This document shows, piece by piece, positions 54,809 through 63,177 of a stretch of 64,000 nt of DNA. The position numbers and the translations under genes were made by a program. The notes under the pieces are model-generated. The model saw nothing but the letters and a program-made list of their open reading frames with translations, was not told where the DNA came from and made no database searches. Position 1 is the stretch's first letter. Each line of letters starts with the position of its first letter. The DNA comes from JAPOXR01 sp965214695 (GTDB lineage Bacteria; Pseudomonadota; Alphaproteobacteria; Rhodobacterales; Rhodobacteraceae): assembly GCA_965214695.1 (NCBI GenBank), contig OZ243967.1:2790001-2854000 (forward strand). Reading direction: 5' to 3'.

Positions 54809-54885
54809 GCGCTGGTAGCTCAGCTGGATAGAGTACTTGACTACGAATCAAGGGGTCGGGGGTTCGAATCCTCCCCAGCGCGCCA
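54809..54885 (+). tRNA. tRNA-Arg (anticodon ACG)
   Basis: 77 bases including an encoded CCA. The acceptor arms GCGCTGG and CCAGCGC pair, the D arm is GCTC...GAGT, and the anticodon stem CTTGA/TCAAG holds loop CTACGAA with ACG at 54843-54845. The T loop is TTCGAAT. The ACG anticodon would be edited to ICG by TadA to read CGU, CGC and CGA. Confidence 0.97.
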
Positions 54886-54901
54886 CCTCCGAATTGTAAT
54901 T

Positions 54902-54917
54902 CAGGCACAATTGCCTG
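54902..54917 (+). terminator. Hairpin after tRNA-Arg
   Basis: CAGGCA and TGCCTG form a perfect 6-bp stem with a CAAT loop, 16 bases after the tRNA. No T-run follows, so this is a weak terminator candidate. Confidence 0.35.
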
Positions 54918-55579
54918 CAGCGTGGCCATGGGACGTGCTGCTGCGGGGCATTTGACCGCCAGGTCAATCCCCGGAGCCCGCCAGGCCGGTCGGTGGGGCA
55001 GCGCGCGCCACTGCGGTACAATAGGAGCGAACAACAGGACGGAGAACGATCCTGGAAAAAGAGCGGTGAATCACCGGAATCCCGCTCTATCTGTCAGCCG
55101 CTGACAACGATCTGGTGGCAGGTTTCCGGATCAGGCGCCGACGGATGAAATGTCCGGATGTCTCGAAGAGTTCGACATGAAACTCACCGGAAAGCCGGAC
55201 CAGAACGGTTCACTGGGCGCTGGGTACAGGAGCGGGCATTGCTGTCCGGCAGGATGTGTTGCCGAAGCATTATTGTCAGCTCCGCCATTCGCAACAACCC
55301 GGCGGAATTGGCCGGCTCGAGCGTGTCGACGCGCCGTCCACGCAGCCATGAACGAGCCCGTCCTCGCAGCGGCGCCTTGCGATATGGCCGTCTGGGCGGT
55401 AGATCGGGACCGGATTTGGACAAGGAGGACCGACTGCCGAATACAGCCCGATAGCGTCGCTTCGCTCCGGGTGGCCGCATTGCTGAAATCAGGCGGCTGC
55501 TATGAGTGAAGTTGACCGGCTACCCTGGATGAAATCCGGGTGGCACTTTGGTGAAATTTGGCACGGGGAAAGGATCAGG
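54918..55579. other. Gene-poor stretch downstream of tRNA-Arg
   Basis: About 660 bases. Overlapping frames on both strands (55150-55509 plus, 55184-55480 minus) have no recognisable domain and no clear ribosome binding site. No integrase gene or repeat of the tRNA 3' end was seen. Confidence 0.35.
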
Positions 55580-56638
55580 ATGGGCAGTTACAATGTAGGC
55601 ATTCTAGGGGCCTCCTATGGTTCGTTGCTGGCGGCCAAATTGGCCATGGCCGGACATTCGGCGAGGCTCGTTTGCCTTCCCGAAGAAGCGGAACTGATCA
55701 ATTCCGAAGGAGCGATAGTAAGGTTTCCGATCAGAAACAGGGAAGGGTTGGTCGAAATCCGCACCCGTGACCTTGATGGGCCGGTTTCGGCTTCTGGTCC
55801 GGACCAGATCTGCCCAGCGGAGTTCGATCTGATCGTGCTTGCAATGCAGGAGCCACAATATCGTCATCCCGAAATCCGGAACCTCCTTGGCCGCATCGGT
55901 TCGGCAGCCCGGCCATGCATGTCGATCATGAACATGCCGCCTCTGCCCTATCTGTCCCGCATTTCCGGCATTGATGCCCGGTCATGCCGCAACTGCTATG
56001 CCGATGCCACGGTCTGGGATGCTGTCAGTCCAGAACAGATGACGCTTTGCAGTCCGGATCCACAGGCGTTTCGACCGCCGGACCAGCCGGCCAATGTGCT
56101 ACAGGTACGATTGCCGACCAATTTCAAGGCAGCAAGGTTCGCATCCGACGCCCACACGGCAATCCTCCGTCGGCTGGAGACCGACATCCAGAACGCCCGA
56201 TACAATCTTGATGGTGAAGTGATCGAAGTCCCAGTGAAGCTCAGGGTGCATGAATCCATTTTTGTGCCAATGGCCAAGTGGAGCATGCTGCTTGCAGGCA
56301 ATTACCGGTGTGTCGGTTCGGACGACATGCGTCCAATACGGGATGCCGTTCATGAGAATCTCGACGAGTCCCGGATGATCTATGAATGGGTGACGGAATT
56401 ATGCATTTCGCTGGGAGCAGGCAGGGAAGACATGGTTTCGTTTGACAAGTATGCCAAGGCGGCGGAGTCGCTTGTCACGCCATCCTCGGCTGCCCGCGCG
56501 CTTGCAGCCGGAGCCTCGAATATCGAGAGAGTGGACCGTCTCGTGCAGCGGATTGCTGCCGACAGGGGAGCCAGTCATCCCGCGGTCGACGACATTGTTG
56601 CTCGGGTCGACAAATGGCTGGCCCGCAACAGGAGATGA
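55580..56638 (+). CDS. Ketopantoate reductase-like NAD(P)-binding protein
   Basis: 352 residues. The N-terminal Rossmann fold starts MGSYNVGILGASYGSLLAAK and is followed by a possible pocket region, FDLIVLAMQEPQYRHPEIR. The C-terminal half is helical (LVTPSSAARALAAGASNIER, VDRLVQRIAADRG), similar to the ApbA/PanE domain. True PanE has a conserved Lys and Glu that I cannot place with confidence, so I do not assign the ketopantoate reaction. ATG 55580 was chosen for AAAGGA upstream. It stands alone, with no operon partner. Confidence 0.65.
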   Translation: MGSYNVGILGASYGSLLAAKLAMAGHSARLVCLPEEAELINSEGAIVRFPIRNREGLVEIRTRDLDGPVSASGPDQICPAEFDLIVLAMQEPQYRHPEIRNLLGRIGSAARPCMSIMNMPPLPYLSRISGIDARSCRNCYADATVWDAVSPEQMTLCSPDPQAFRPPDQPANVLQVRLPTNFKAARFASDAHTAILRRLETDIQNARYNLDGEVIEVPVKLRVHESIFVPMAKWSMLLAGNYRCVGSDDMRPIRDAVHENLDESRMIYEWVTELCISLGAGREDMVSFDKYAKAAESLVTPSSAARALAAGASNIERVDRLVQRIAADRGASHPAVDDIVARVDKWLARNRR

Positions 56639-56871
56639 CTGGATCGCTGAGGGCCTGCACCACAGGTGGCGTCAATTCGGACCCGCTGCCGTACGCTGCG
56701 ACCCGCGCCATCCTGCCGTAACCATCCGCCGACAAATTTGCCGAAGGACCACAATCGGGCCATCGTGCAAATGCGCAACCCCGCGACCAAATTCTTGTGA
56801 CGCGCGCCTGCTTGCAGCCAACGGAAGGCAGGCAGGGGGTAATGCGGCCAATCTTGCCTGCAAGAAAGTGG

Positions 56872-56914
56872 TTGACGCCATAATTCCTGAGTATAATAGT
56901 CAGGAATTATGGCG
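56872..56914 (+). promoter_or_regulatory. Perfect palindrome over a TATAAT box; RirA-like iron operator
   Basis: CGCCATAATTCCTGA (56876-56890) is repeated in inverse at 56900-56914, with a 9-base centre GTATAATAG. The middle therefore reads TGA-N9-TCA, the form described for RirA iron-responsive operators, and its centre holds a perfect TATAAT (56892-56897). TTGACG (56872-56877) lies only 14 bases before it, so the -35 assignment is doubtful. The rest of the gap from 56639 holds no gene. Confidence 0.65.
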
Positions 56915-56960
56915 AACCCCGGTTCCCACCTTCGTATTCACCTGCAAAGGGGACGTGATC

Positions 56961-58001
56961 ATGACAAAATTTTCAAGATTCTTCACCGCAATTGCGGTTG
57001 TGCTGGCCTTGATGGCTCCGCCCTTTGGCGCATCTGCCCAATCGGGTGATGGCGTTGTCAACATATACTCGGCCCGCAAGCAGGAACTGATCGAACCACT
57101 GCTGCGGGATTTCGAGGAGCAGACCGGTATCGAGTTCAACCTGGTAACCGGCAAGGCGGACGAATTGCTGAAACGGCTGGAATTGGAGGCCGATGCAACA
57201 CCGGCGGACATTTTCATCACCGTCGATGCGGGACGTCTGCACAGGGCCAGGGAAGCCGGTGTGTTGCGGCCGATCGACGATGAGTTGGTGACCGGAGCAG
57301 TGCCCGCCCATCTTCAGGACAAGGATGGCTATTGGATTGGATTGTCCAAGCGGGCGCGTGTGATCGTGTACTCGGCAGATCGTGTCGATGCAGACAAGCT
57401 GTCAACCTACGAGGCATTGGCCGACCCGCAGTGGCATGGCAGGATCTGCATCAGGTCTTCAAGCAACATCTACAACCAGTCGCTCGTGGCCTCGATGATT
57501 GTTGAATCCGGCTCGGCGGCTGCCGAAGAGTGGGCCAGGGGCCTGGTTGGCAACCTGGCAAGATCTCCAGCCGGAGGCGACACTGACCAGATCAGGGCCG
57601 TGGCTGCGGGCGAGTGCGACCTGGCCGTCGTCAACACCTATTATTTTGGCCGTCTTGCCGGCAGCAGCAATCCGGATGACGTGCAAACGGTACAGAAACT
57701 GAAAATCCATTGGCCAAACCAGGAGGGCCGCGGCGCCCATGTCAATGTCAGCGGAGCCGGAATCACGACACATGCCAAGAACCGGGACAACGCATTGAAG
57801 CTGCTCCGGTTCCTGGTGTCTCCGGAGGCGCAGAGCTGGTATTCCTCCGTAAACCACGAATATCCGACAGTGCCAGGAGTCCCGCTATCGCCCGTCCTGA
57901 TGTCCTGGGGAGAATTCGCCGAGGACAGCGTGAACCTGTCGCAGCTTGGTCTCTACAACAGCGAAGCGGTCAAGGTTATGGACCGGGCCGGGTGGAAATA
58001 G
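56961..58001 (+). CDS. Ferric iron-binding periplasmic protein (FbpA/FutA type)
   Basis: 346 residues. The signal peptide ends near GASAQSG, then VVNIYSARKQELIEPLLRDF, FNLVTGKADELLKRLELE and ADIFITVDAGRLHRAREAGV follow the ferric-binding family. The motif NTYYFGRL contains the paired tyrosines that bind Fe(III) in relatives. ATG 56961 has AAGGGGA upstream. It is preceded by the iron-box-like palindrome. No permease or ATPase gene is next to it, so it must use a transporter encoded elsewhere. Confidence 0.9.
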   Translation: MTKFSRFFTAIAVVLALMAPPFGASAQSGDGVVNIYSARKQELIEPLLRDFEEQTGIEFNLVTGKADELLKRLELEADATPADIFITVDAGRLHRAREAGVLRPIDDELVTGAVPAHLQDKDGYWIGLSKRARVIVYSADRVDADKLSTYEALADPQWHGRICIRSSSNIYNQSLVASMIVESGSAAAEEWARGLVGNLARSPAGGDTDQIRAVAAGECDLAVVNTYYFGRLAGSSNPDDVQTVQKLKIHWPNQEGRGAHVNVSGAGITTHAKNRDNALKLLRFLVSPEAQSWYSSVNHEYPTVPGVPLSPVLMSWGEFAEDSVNLSQLGLYNSEAVKVMDRAGWK

Positions 58002-58145
58002 CCAAGTGCGGCATTGTAAGGCGCGCGAATTCATTGGGCCGGTTCCAGGAGCTTCCTTCCAGAAAATCGTACCACTCGACAGACTATGCAGGTCCCGTGG
58101 CAAATACACGGTCACTTCTGCGCCGATTGAGGGACGCACCGCCGC

Positions 58146-58931
58146 TCAACAGCTCTCTTCACGACCAACGGGATAGAAGGGCCGACGCTTGCCAGAGAAG
58201 ACCTCCATGAAAAATGCAAGGCGGTTCGGCATGATTCTCCGCACCTCTTCCTCGACGAAGTCTGGCAGTCGCCCGGGGTAGAACAGAATTGCCCACGCAA
58301 ACAAGGCCGACTCGGCCATGTCTTCCTTGTTCGGCCTGTCCCTGGCGTACTCGGTCACGAAATCACCATCGGCCCGCTGCGCTTTCTTCCATTCGGCGCT
58401 CGCCAGCATCGGGTGATCCAGAGTGGCATGCACAGATTCATGGAACACGGTCTCTTCAAGGTCGTGGTTTCGCAACCGCGTTGCCATGTTTCCGGAATAC
58501 AGCACAAAGAACCGGCCCCTGTCTTCAGCAAAGGCAGACTGACTTCCCTTGTGAATGACAATGTGACTTAGCCTCGATCTCATAATCGTCGGCAGCTTTC
58601 CAACCGGACCTGCCGCTTGCAGCGCAAGTTTGCGTGCAGCATCCCGAGTTCCGACATCGGGATGCACCCAGATCCCTACGGAAGTACCATCCCTGTACTT
58701 CGCGGAATAGGAGAACACGCCGTTGGCGTGCAACTCGTCATGACGCCGGTCGGGCATCTCAGCGCGAATTTTCCCTTCATATTTTATGCAGGCAAAGACG
58801 TCGAAATCGCTGGATCTTATGAAGTCCAGATCATTGGAGACCACCGAGTTTGGAAAAATTGGTCCTGAAGCCGCATGTTCAGGAAACATGGCGAGAAGTA
58901 TCAGGCTGACCGCAGCCACAGGCAGGCGCAA
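58146..58931 (-). CDS. Putative secreted HExxH metalloprotease
   Basis: 261 residues from a TTG start at 58931. A signal peptide MRLPVAAVSLILLAMFPEHA is followed by a mature domain. The zinc-binding motif HESVH is at 164-168 in VFHESVHATLDHPM, and NKEDMAES supplies a likely third ligand, Glu207. The pattern of HExxHxxLD followed by ED(M/V)AES recurs in a group of uncharacterised secreted zincin-like proteins. Its substrate is unknown. The TTG was chosen because GAGGGAG (58939-58945, minus strand) is seven bases away; the frame remains open to 59105 with no signal peptide there. Confidence 0.6.
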   Translation of the reverse strand: MRLPVAAVSLILLAMFPEHAASGPIFPNSVVSNDLDFIRSSDFDVFACIKYEGKIRAEMPDRRHDELHANGVFSYSAKYRDGTSVGIWVHPDVGTRDAARKLALQAAGPVGKLPTIMRSRLSHIVIHKGSQSAFAEDRGRFFVLYSGNMATRLRNHDLEETVFHESVHATLDHPMLASAEWKKAQRADGDFVTEYARDRPNKEDMAESALFAWAILFYPGRLPDFVEEEVRRIMPNRLAFFMEVFSGKRRPFYPVGREESC

Positions 58932-58960
58932 AGCGAATCTCCCTCGCTTCAGTTGGCGGC

Positions 58961-59458
58961 ATGCTAACGGCTGAACCAAACCGCGTCTATCCGGGTGATT
59001 GGTCGGGACATCCCTCAGCCTTCTTGCCAATTCCTTACGGGATATGTGAAGGCTCCGGAGAAAAGACCCGTCCTGCGGAACGCGTATGTCACCTCTTTGT
59101 GACAACGTCTCCAGCCTCGGCTGCGGACTTGAAAAGGCAGGGCTTGCGTGTCGAAAAGATGCGCAGGAAGGGGCGCCACCATGTCCGAATCAATTTGCCT
59201 TGCAAGCAAGGATCCAATTTTGAAGACCTCTGCGGCGCCTTTCTGGGCATTTACCCGGAGGAACGGAGATGGTTCGAAGCGGTCGAAACGGTGCAAATTG
59301 ACGCGGTCCGTGACCTGATGGGTTCCATTGGCGCCAAATCCGAGCTCCAGGAACCGTACCGCCTTTCAAAAAAGCGGCAGGCACATATTTGTGCCATGTT
59401 GACAATGCGGAAAGAACGAATAAGGAACATCCTTGACAAGGATCGATTCGATGATTGA
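58961..59458 (+). CDS. Hypothetical protein coupled to the HIRAN gene
   Basis: Up to 165 residues, with the true start unclear: ATG 58961 is only 30 bases from the divergent gene, and ATG 59159 is an alternative. The latter part is basic and coding-like (RVEKMRRKGRHHVRINLPCK, EERRWFEAVETVQIDAVRDL). I recognise no domain. The stop overlaps the next start by eight bases, suggesting translational coupling. It may be a truncated gene. Confidence 0.4.
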   Translation: MLTAEPNRVYPGDWSGHPSAFLPIPYGICEGSGEKTRPAERVCHLFVTTSPASAADLKRQGLRVEKMRRKGRHHVRINLPCKQGSNFEDLCGAFLGIYPEERRWFEAVETVQIDAVRDLMGSIGAKSELQEPYRLSKKRQAHICAMLTMRKERIRNILDKDRFDD

Positions 59459-60167
59459 GCATCCGCAATTTACACGGCGAGCCCTGTTGGTATGGCAATC
59501 TCCGCTGGGCAGTAGCGCGCGCCGCGACCGGCATGCGGTGGCAGAGCTGGTCCAGTTGGAGGACCACATGGAATTTCGTTACCTGGATGATGCGCAGCTT
59601 GAAGAGGCACGACTGGCAGGCTTCACGATCTACCCCGGGCTTCCGATTAACTCCACCGAGCTTGACAGGATTGCCGAGGAGGTCCTGATACGCCGCCTTC
59701 CTCCAAGGGACCGGGAGGATTTTGACCAACTTCTGGGGCGCTTTGGTCTCCCGCCGAACGAGCGTTACCCGGCACTGACCCTGCTGGCATATACGGGGGC
59801 CCGACTCACCGGCGACAGCTTCTCGATTTGCGAGACCTTTGACGGATTCGAGCCCCCCTTCAGCTACATATTTGATGTCGCGGGCAGTCGTCACTACCAG
59901 GAGCGCTACAATCAGCTGTGTTCGGGCGAGCCACTGATCCTTGCGCGAGAGCCGAGCAATTTTCACGACCCCGATGCAATCAGGATTGCACGAGCCGATG
60001 GAACTTGCGTCGGCTACGTGAACCGGTTGCAAACCGGTGCAGTCGGCCAGTGGCTGGATGATGGCAGAATTTCGGCATCAGTCTTCCGTGCGAACGGACG
60101 TCGTGACTACCCTCGGCTTTTTGTTTTGGCCGAGATTGGAAAAGGGACGGTGTCACTGGCCGCCTGA
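59451..60167 (+). CDS. HIRAN-domain protein
   Basis: 238 residues. The C-terminal region (about 158-230) shows the HIRAN pattern: GEPLILAREPSNFHDPDAIR, then GTCVGYVNRLQTGAVGQWLD and YPRLFVLAEI. HIRAN modules bind DNA ends or accompany helicases and nucleases. The N-terminal part (RRALLVWQSPLGSSARRDRH, EFRYLDDAQLEEARLAGFTI, LAYTGARLTGDSF) matches a conserved accessory region of bacterial HIRAN proteins. ATG 59451 is used; a TTG at 59433 with AAGGA upstream is possible. The role is unknown; DNA repair or defence is conceivable, but no nuclease or methylase gene is nearby. Confidence 0.65.
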   Translation: MIEHPQFTRRALLVWQSPLGSSARRDRHAVAELVQLEDHMEFRYLDDAQLEEARLAGFTIYPGLPINSTELDRIAEEVLIRRLPPRDREDFDQLLGRFGLPPNERYPALTLLAYTGARLTGDSFSICETFDGFEPPFSYIFDVAGSRHYQERYNQLCSGEPLILAREPSNFHDPDAIRIARADGTCVGYVNRLQTGAVGQWLDDGRISASVFRANGRRDYPRLFVLAEIGKGTVSLAA

Positions 60168-60406
60168 CAATCGTTAGTTTCGTGATCCGAAATCAATTCC
60201 GCCGAAAATCGGTATTCTGATCACTGGCATTCAAGGCCGGCAATGACTGAGGAGGAGTGATTCAGGCAGGAAGGACATCTGGCCGAGACCATCGCACAGG
60301 GGCTGGAGCCGACCACTCGATTGGTGAGCCACCCGCATCCGGAACTTCCTAGCCGACCGGTGTCGTTCCGACTAATGTGCCGTGTCGAAATCACCCCACG
60401 GGCGCC

Positions 60407-61795
60407 ATGGCGGACATGACGATATCTCTCACCAGGAGCCTTGCCCGGCATCTGGGGAAACCCGTGGACACCGCCACTCGTGAACGCGCTGCATTGCACG
60501 TCCTCGACTGGCTGGGATGTGCGGTGATCGGTTCGACGGAGCCGGTTGGAAGGCTGCTCCTGACGCGTGCAAGCCAGGCGCCGGCAGGACATATTAGCGT
60601 CATCGGTGGCGGTGGCACGTCGGTGCCCGATCAGGCCGTCTTCTGCAATGGCGGTCTCGGAAACGTCCTGGAAATGGACGACATCCACCGCAAGGCCATT
60701 CTGCACCCCGGACCAGTGGTCATTCCCGCCGCCCTTGCCGCTGCGGAATTGGCGAAGACGCAGGCGGATACATTCCTTGATGCCGTGGTCAGAGGCTACG
60801 AGTCCCAGATTCGCATCGGCGTTGCAGTGGGACCGGGCCACTATGCGAATTGGCACAATACGGCAACCTGCGGACCGTTCGGTGCGGCGGCAGCGGTGTG
60901 CAGCGTGATGGGACTCGACGAAGACCAAATCGTCTGGGCGCTCGGAAACGCCGGAACGCAATCCAGCGGACCCTGGCGTTGCCGTCACGAACAGGTGATG
61001 ACGAAGCAATTGCATACCGCCCGGGCGGCCGAGGCCGGTTTCGTTGCTGCATCGCTCGCCGCAATCGGGTTTTCGGGACCGCAATTCATCCTTGAGGGAG
61101 AGCAGGGATTTTTCGATGCCATGTGTCCAGACCCGTGCACGGAGTGCATTCTGGCGAAGCTGGACGGGCCATGGAAAATCTGGGAGACCAGTTTCAAGCC
61201 GTGGCCCGCATGCCGGCACGCTCACGCGGCAATTGATGCCGCTCTTGAGCTCCGCAGGCGACATGATCTGCAGCCGGAAAACATCTCGGAAATCGGGATC
61301 AGAACTTTCGCCGATGCAAGGCGCTTTTGCGACCGGCAAGATCCCGCATCCACGCTCGAGGCAAAGTTCAGCCTCCAGCACTCCGTTGCGGTTGCTCTCC
61401 TGGATGGCGAGCCGGACCTGCAACATTTCGAGAAAACCACAATCCTCAGGCGAGATGTTGGAAGCTTGCGTTCCCGCATGTCGGTTCGGGTAACGGAACG
61501 GTTCCAGGAACGCTATCCAGGTCACTACGGAAGTGGAGTTGACATCACCATGTCGGATGGAGCCGTGTTGTCCTTTGACGTGCCCGACGCCCTTGGCGAT
61601 CCCGAAAACCCCCTCACCGAGGCTAGAATCGTGGCCAAGTCCCGTCGCCTCATGGCCGCCGCCCGGTTACCTGACCAAGCCATCGAACAGTTGATCGATG
61701 CCACACTTTCACTGCGATTGACTGGGGGCATGGCCCGATTTTCGGTGCTGGTCAGGGAAATTGCCTCGCATATGGCACAGGGGCGCACCGCATGA
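60407..61795 (+). CDS. MmgE/PrpD family protein
   Basis: 462 residues. The all-helical MmgE/PrpD N-terminal domain is visible: LHVLDWLGCAVIGSTEPVGR, GLGNVLEMDDIHRKAILHPG, AAELAKTQADTFLDAVVRGY, and NTATCGPFGAAAAVCSVMGL followed by QIVWALGNAGTQSSG. Characterised members dehydrate 2-methylcitrate or isomerise cis-aconitate-like acids, so an aconitase- or dehydratase-like step is inferred; the substrate is not clear. ATG 60407 is used, with ATG 60416 as an alternative. Its stop overlaps the next gene by four bases (ATGA). Confidence 0.87.
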   Translation: MADMTISLTRSLARHLGKPVDTATRERAALHVLDWLGCAVIGSTEPVGRLLLTRASQAPAGHISVIGGGGTSVPDQAVFCNGGLGNVLEMDDIHRKAILHPGPVVIPAALAAAELAKTQADTFLDAVVRGYESQIRIGVAVGPGHYANWHNTATCGPFGAAAAVCSVMGLDEDQIVWALGNAGTQSSGPWRCRHEQVMTKQLHTARAAEAGFVAASLAAIGFSGPQFILEGEQGFFDAMCPDPCTECILAKLDGPWKIWETSFKPWPACRHAHAAIDAALELRRRHDLQPENISEIGIRTFADARRFCDRQDPASTLEAKFSLQHSVAVALLDGEPDLQHFEKTTILRRDVGSLRSRMSVRVTERFQERYPGHYGSGVDITMSDGAVLSFDVPDALGDPENPLTEARIVAKSRRLMAAARLPDQAIEQLIDATLSLRLTGGMARFSVLVREIASHMAQGRTA

Positions 61796-63177
61796 GCTCA
61801 TCCAACTACTTTGATGCCGTGAAGTATCCTGCAATCCTCGAGGCGTATCCCAAGGGGAAGCGGTTTCTCGACACCTATGGAGGCATGAGTCGGGATGAAC
61901 TTCGGGCGCGGCAGGAATTTCATTTCCGCAAGGTTCTGGAATTTGCATGGCGGGTGCCATTTTACCGGCGTCACTGGGGATCACATGGAATCACCCCGTG
62001 TGACATACAGTCGCTTGAGGACATCACGAAGCTGCCGCCCTATTCCAAATCGGACCTCATGGGCTCGGTCGAGGCCCACCCGCCAATCGGTGATTTCCAC
62101 GGGCTCGACACCTATTCCGAGGGAGACCGTCCGCCGCTGATCTTCCAGACAACGAGCGGCACCACCGGCACGCCGCAGCCACTCCTGTTCGGTCCACGCA
62201 GTCGCGAGATCCAGGCGTTACTGCTCGCCCGCCTGTATGAGATCCAGGGACTCACCAATCGGGATGTCATCCATTCCGTCTACGGACACGGCATGGTCAA
62301 TGGCGGCCATTATGTTCGAGAGGCAATCACGCACTGGACCGGAGCGCAGATGCTGACTGCCGGGACTGGAGTTGAAACGAGAAGTGCAAACCAGGTGTCA
62401 CTCATGCACGCCTTTCGCGCCACGGCCATCGTGGGCTTCGGTGACTTCATCAAGCGCCTGGCCGACATCGCCCGCGAGCAGGGGCTGGAGCCCGGCATCG
62501 ACATCCCTGTCAGGATGATTTCCGGACATATGGGAACGGAAAGCAGGGCCTCGATGTCGGAGGCCTGGGGTGGGGCAGCCGTTTATGACTGGTACGGCGT
62601 CGGCGACACCGGCTGCATCGCTGGTGAAGGACCGGATCAATCCGGACTTCACATACTCGAGGACGCACAGTTCCTGGAACTGCTTGATGTTGATACCGGA
62701 ATCCCGGTCGAGCCTGGAGACATGGGCGACATGGTCTGCACCTGCCTCTACAAGGATGACATCTTTCCAATCATTCGCTTCCAGACCCATGATGTCAGTC
62801 GTGAGGTCATCGGAGCAAACCCGCTCGGACTTCCGTTTCGGCGCCTCGAAGGCTTCCTCGGGCGAAGCGACAACATGGTCAAGCTGAGAGGAATCAACAT
62901 CTACCCACAGGGGATCGGCACACTCGTGTCGGCCTCCTTCGCGGTTGCAACGGGGGAGTATGTTTGCCGGGTAGCCCGGACGGATGGCCGCGATGACATG
63001 ACTGTTTGGCTGGAAGTGACCGAGTCAAGTGAGAGTCTCAAGGATGACATCGAGTCGCATTTGCGGTCCCGGCTTGGCGTTCGCATCGGGGTTGAGCTCG
63101 TGCATCCGGGCGGAACGGCGGCCGACACCGGGATCGAAACCCGCCAGAAACCGATCCGGCTGATCGATGAGCGGTAA
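61792..63177 (+). CDS. Phenylacetate-CoA ligase-like (PaaK family) adenylate-forming enzyme
   Basis: 461 residues. The AMP-binding loop is QTTSGTTGTPQPLLFG (119-134). The acid-activating YDWYGVGDTG and the C-terminal GRSDNMVKLRGINIYPQGI are typical of PaaK-type aryl-CoA ligases. The start MSSSNYFDAVKYPAILEAYP and the helix DELRARQEFHFRKVLEFAWR also fit. It should activate an organic acid with ATP and CoA; the acid is unknown. It is translationally coupled to the MmgE/PrpD gene and overlaps the amidase gene by 11 bases. Confidence 0.86.
   Translation: MSSSNYFDAVKYPAILEAYPKGKRFLDTYGGMSRDELRARQEFHFRKVLEFAWRVPFYRRHWGSHGITPCDIQSLEDITKLPPYSKSDLMGSVEAHPPIGDFHGLDTYSEGDRPPLIFQTTSGTTGTPQPLLFGPRSREIQALLLARLYEIQGLTNRDVIHSVYGHGMVNGGHYVREAITHWTGAQMLTAGTGVETRSANQVSLMHAFRATAIVGFGDFIKRLADIAREQGLEPGIDIPVRMISGHMGTESRASMSEAWGGAAVYDWYGVGDTGCIAGEGPDQSGLHILEDAQFLELLDVDTGIPVEPGDMGDMVCTCLYKDDIFPIIRFQTHDVSREVIGANPLGLPFRRLEGFLGRSDNMVKLRGINIYPQGIGTLVSASFAVATGEYVCRVARTDGRDDMTVWLEVTESSESLKDDIESHLRSRLGVRIGVELVHPGGTAADTGIETRQKPIRLIDER

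Noticed and set aside
54809..55579. Integration site at tRNA-Arg
   Set aside because: No integrase gene and no repeated copy of the tRNA 3' end were found in the window.
60221..61525. A 434-codon minus-strand frame opposite the MmgE/PrpD gene
   Set aside because: Composition and position mark it as an antisense shadow of a recognised gene.
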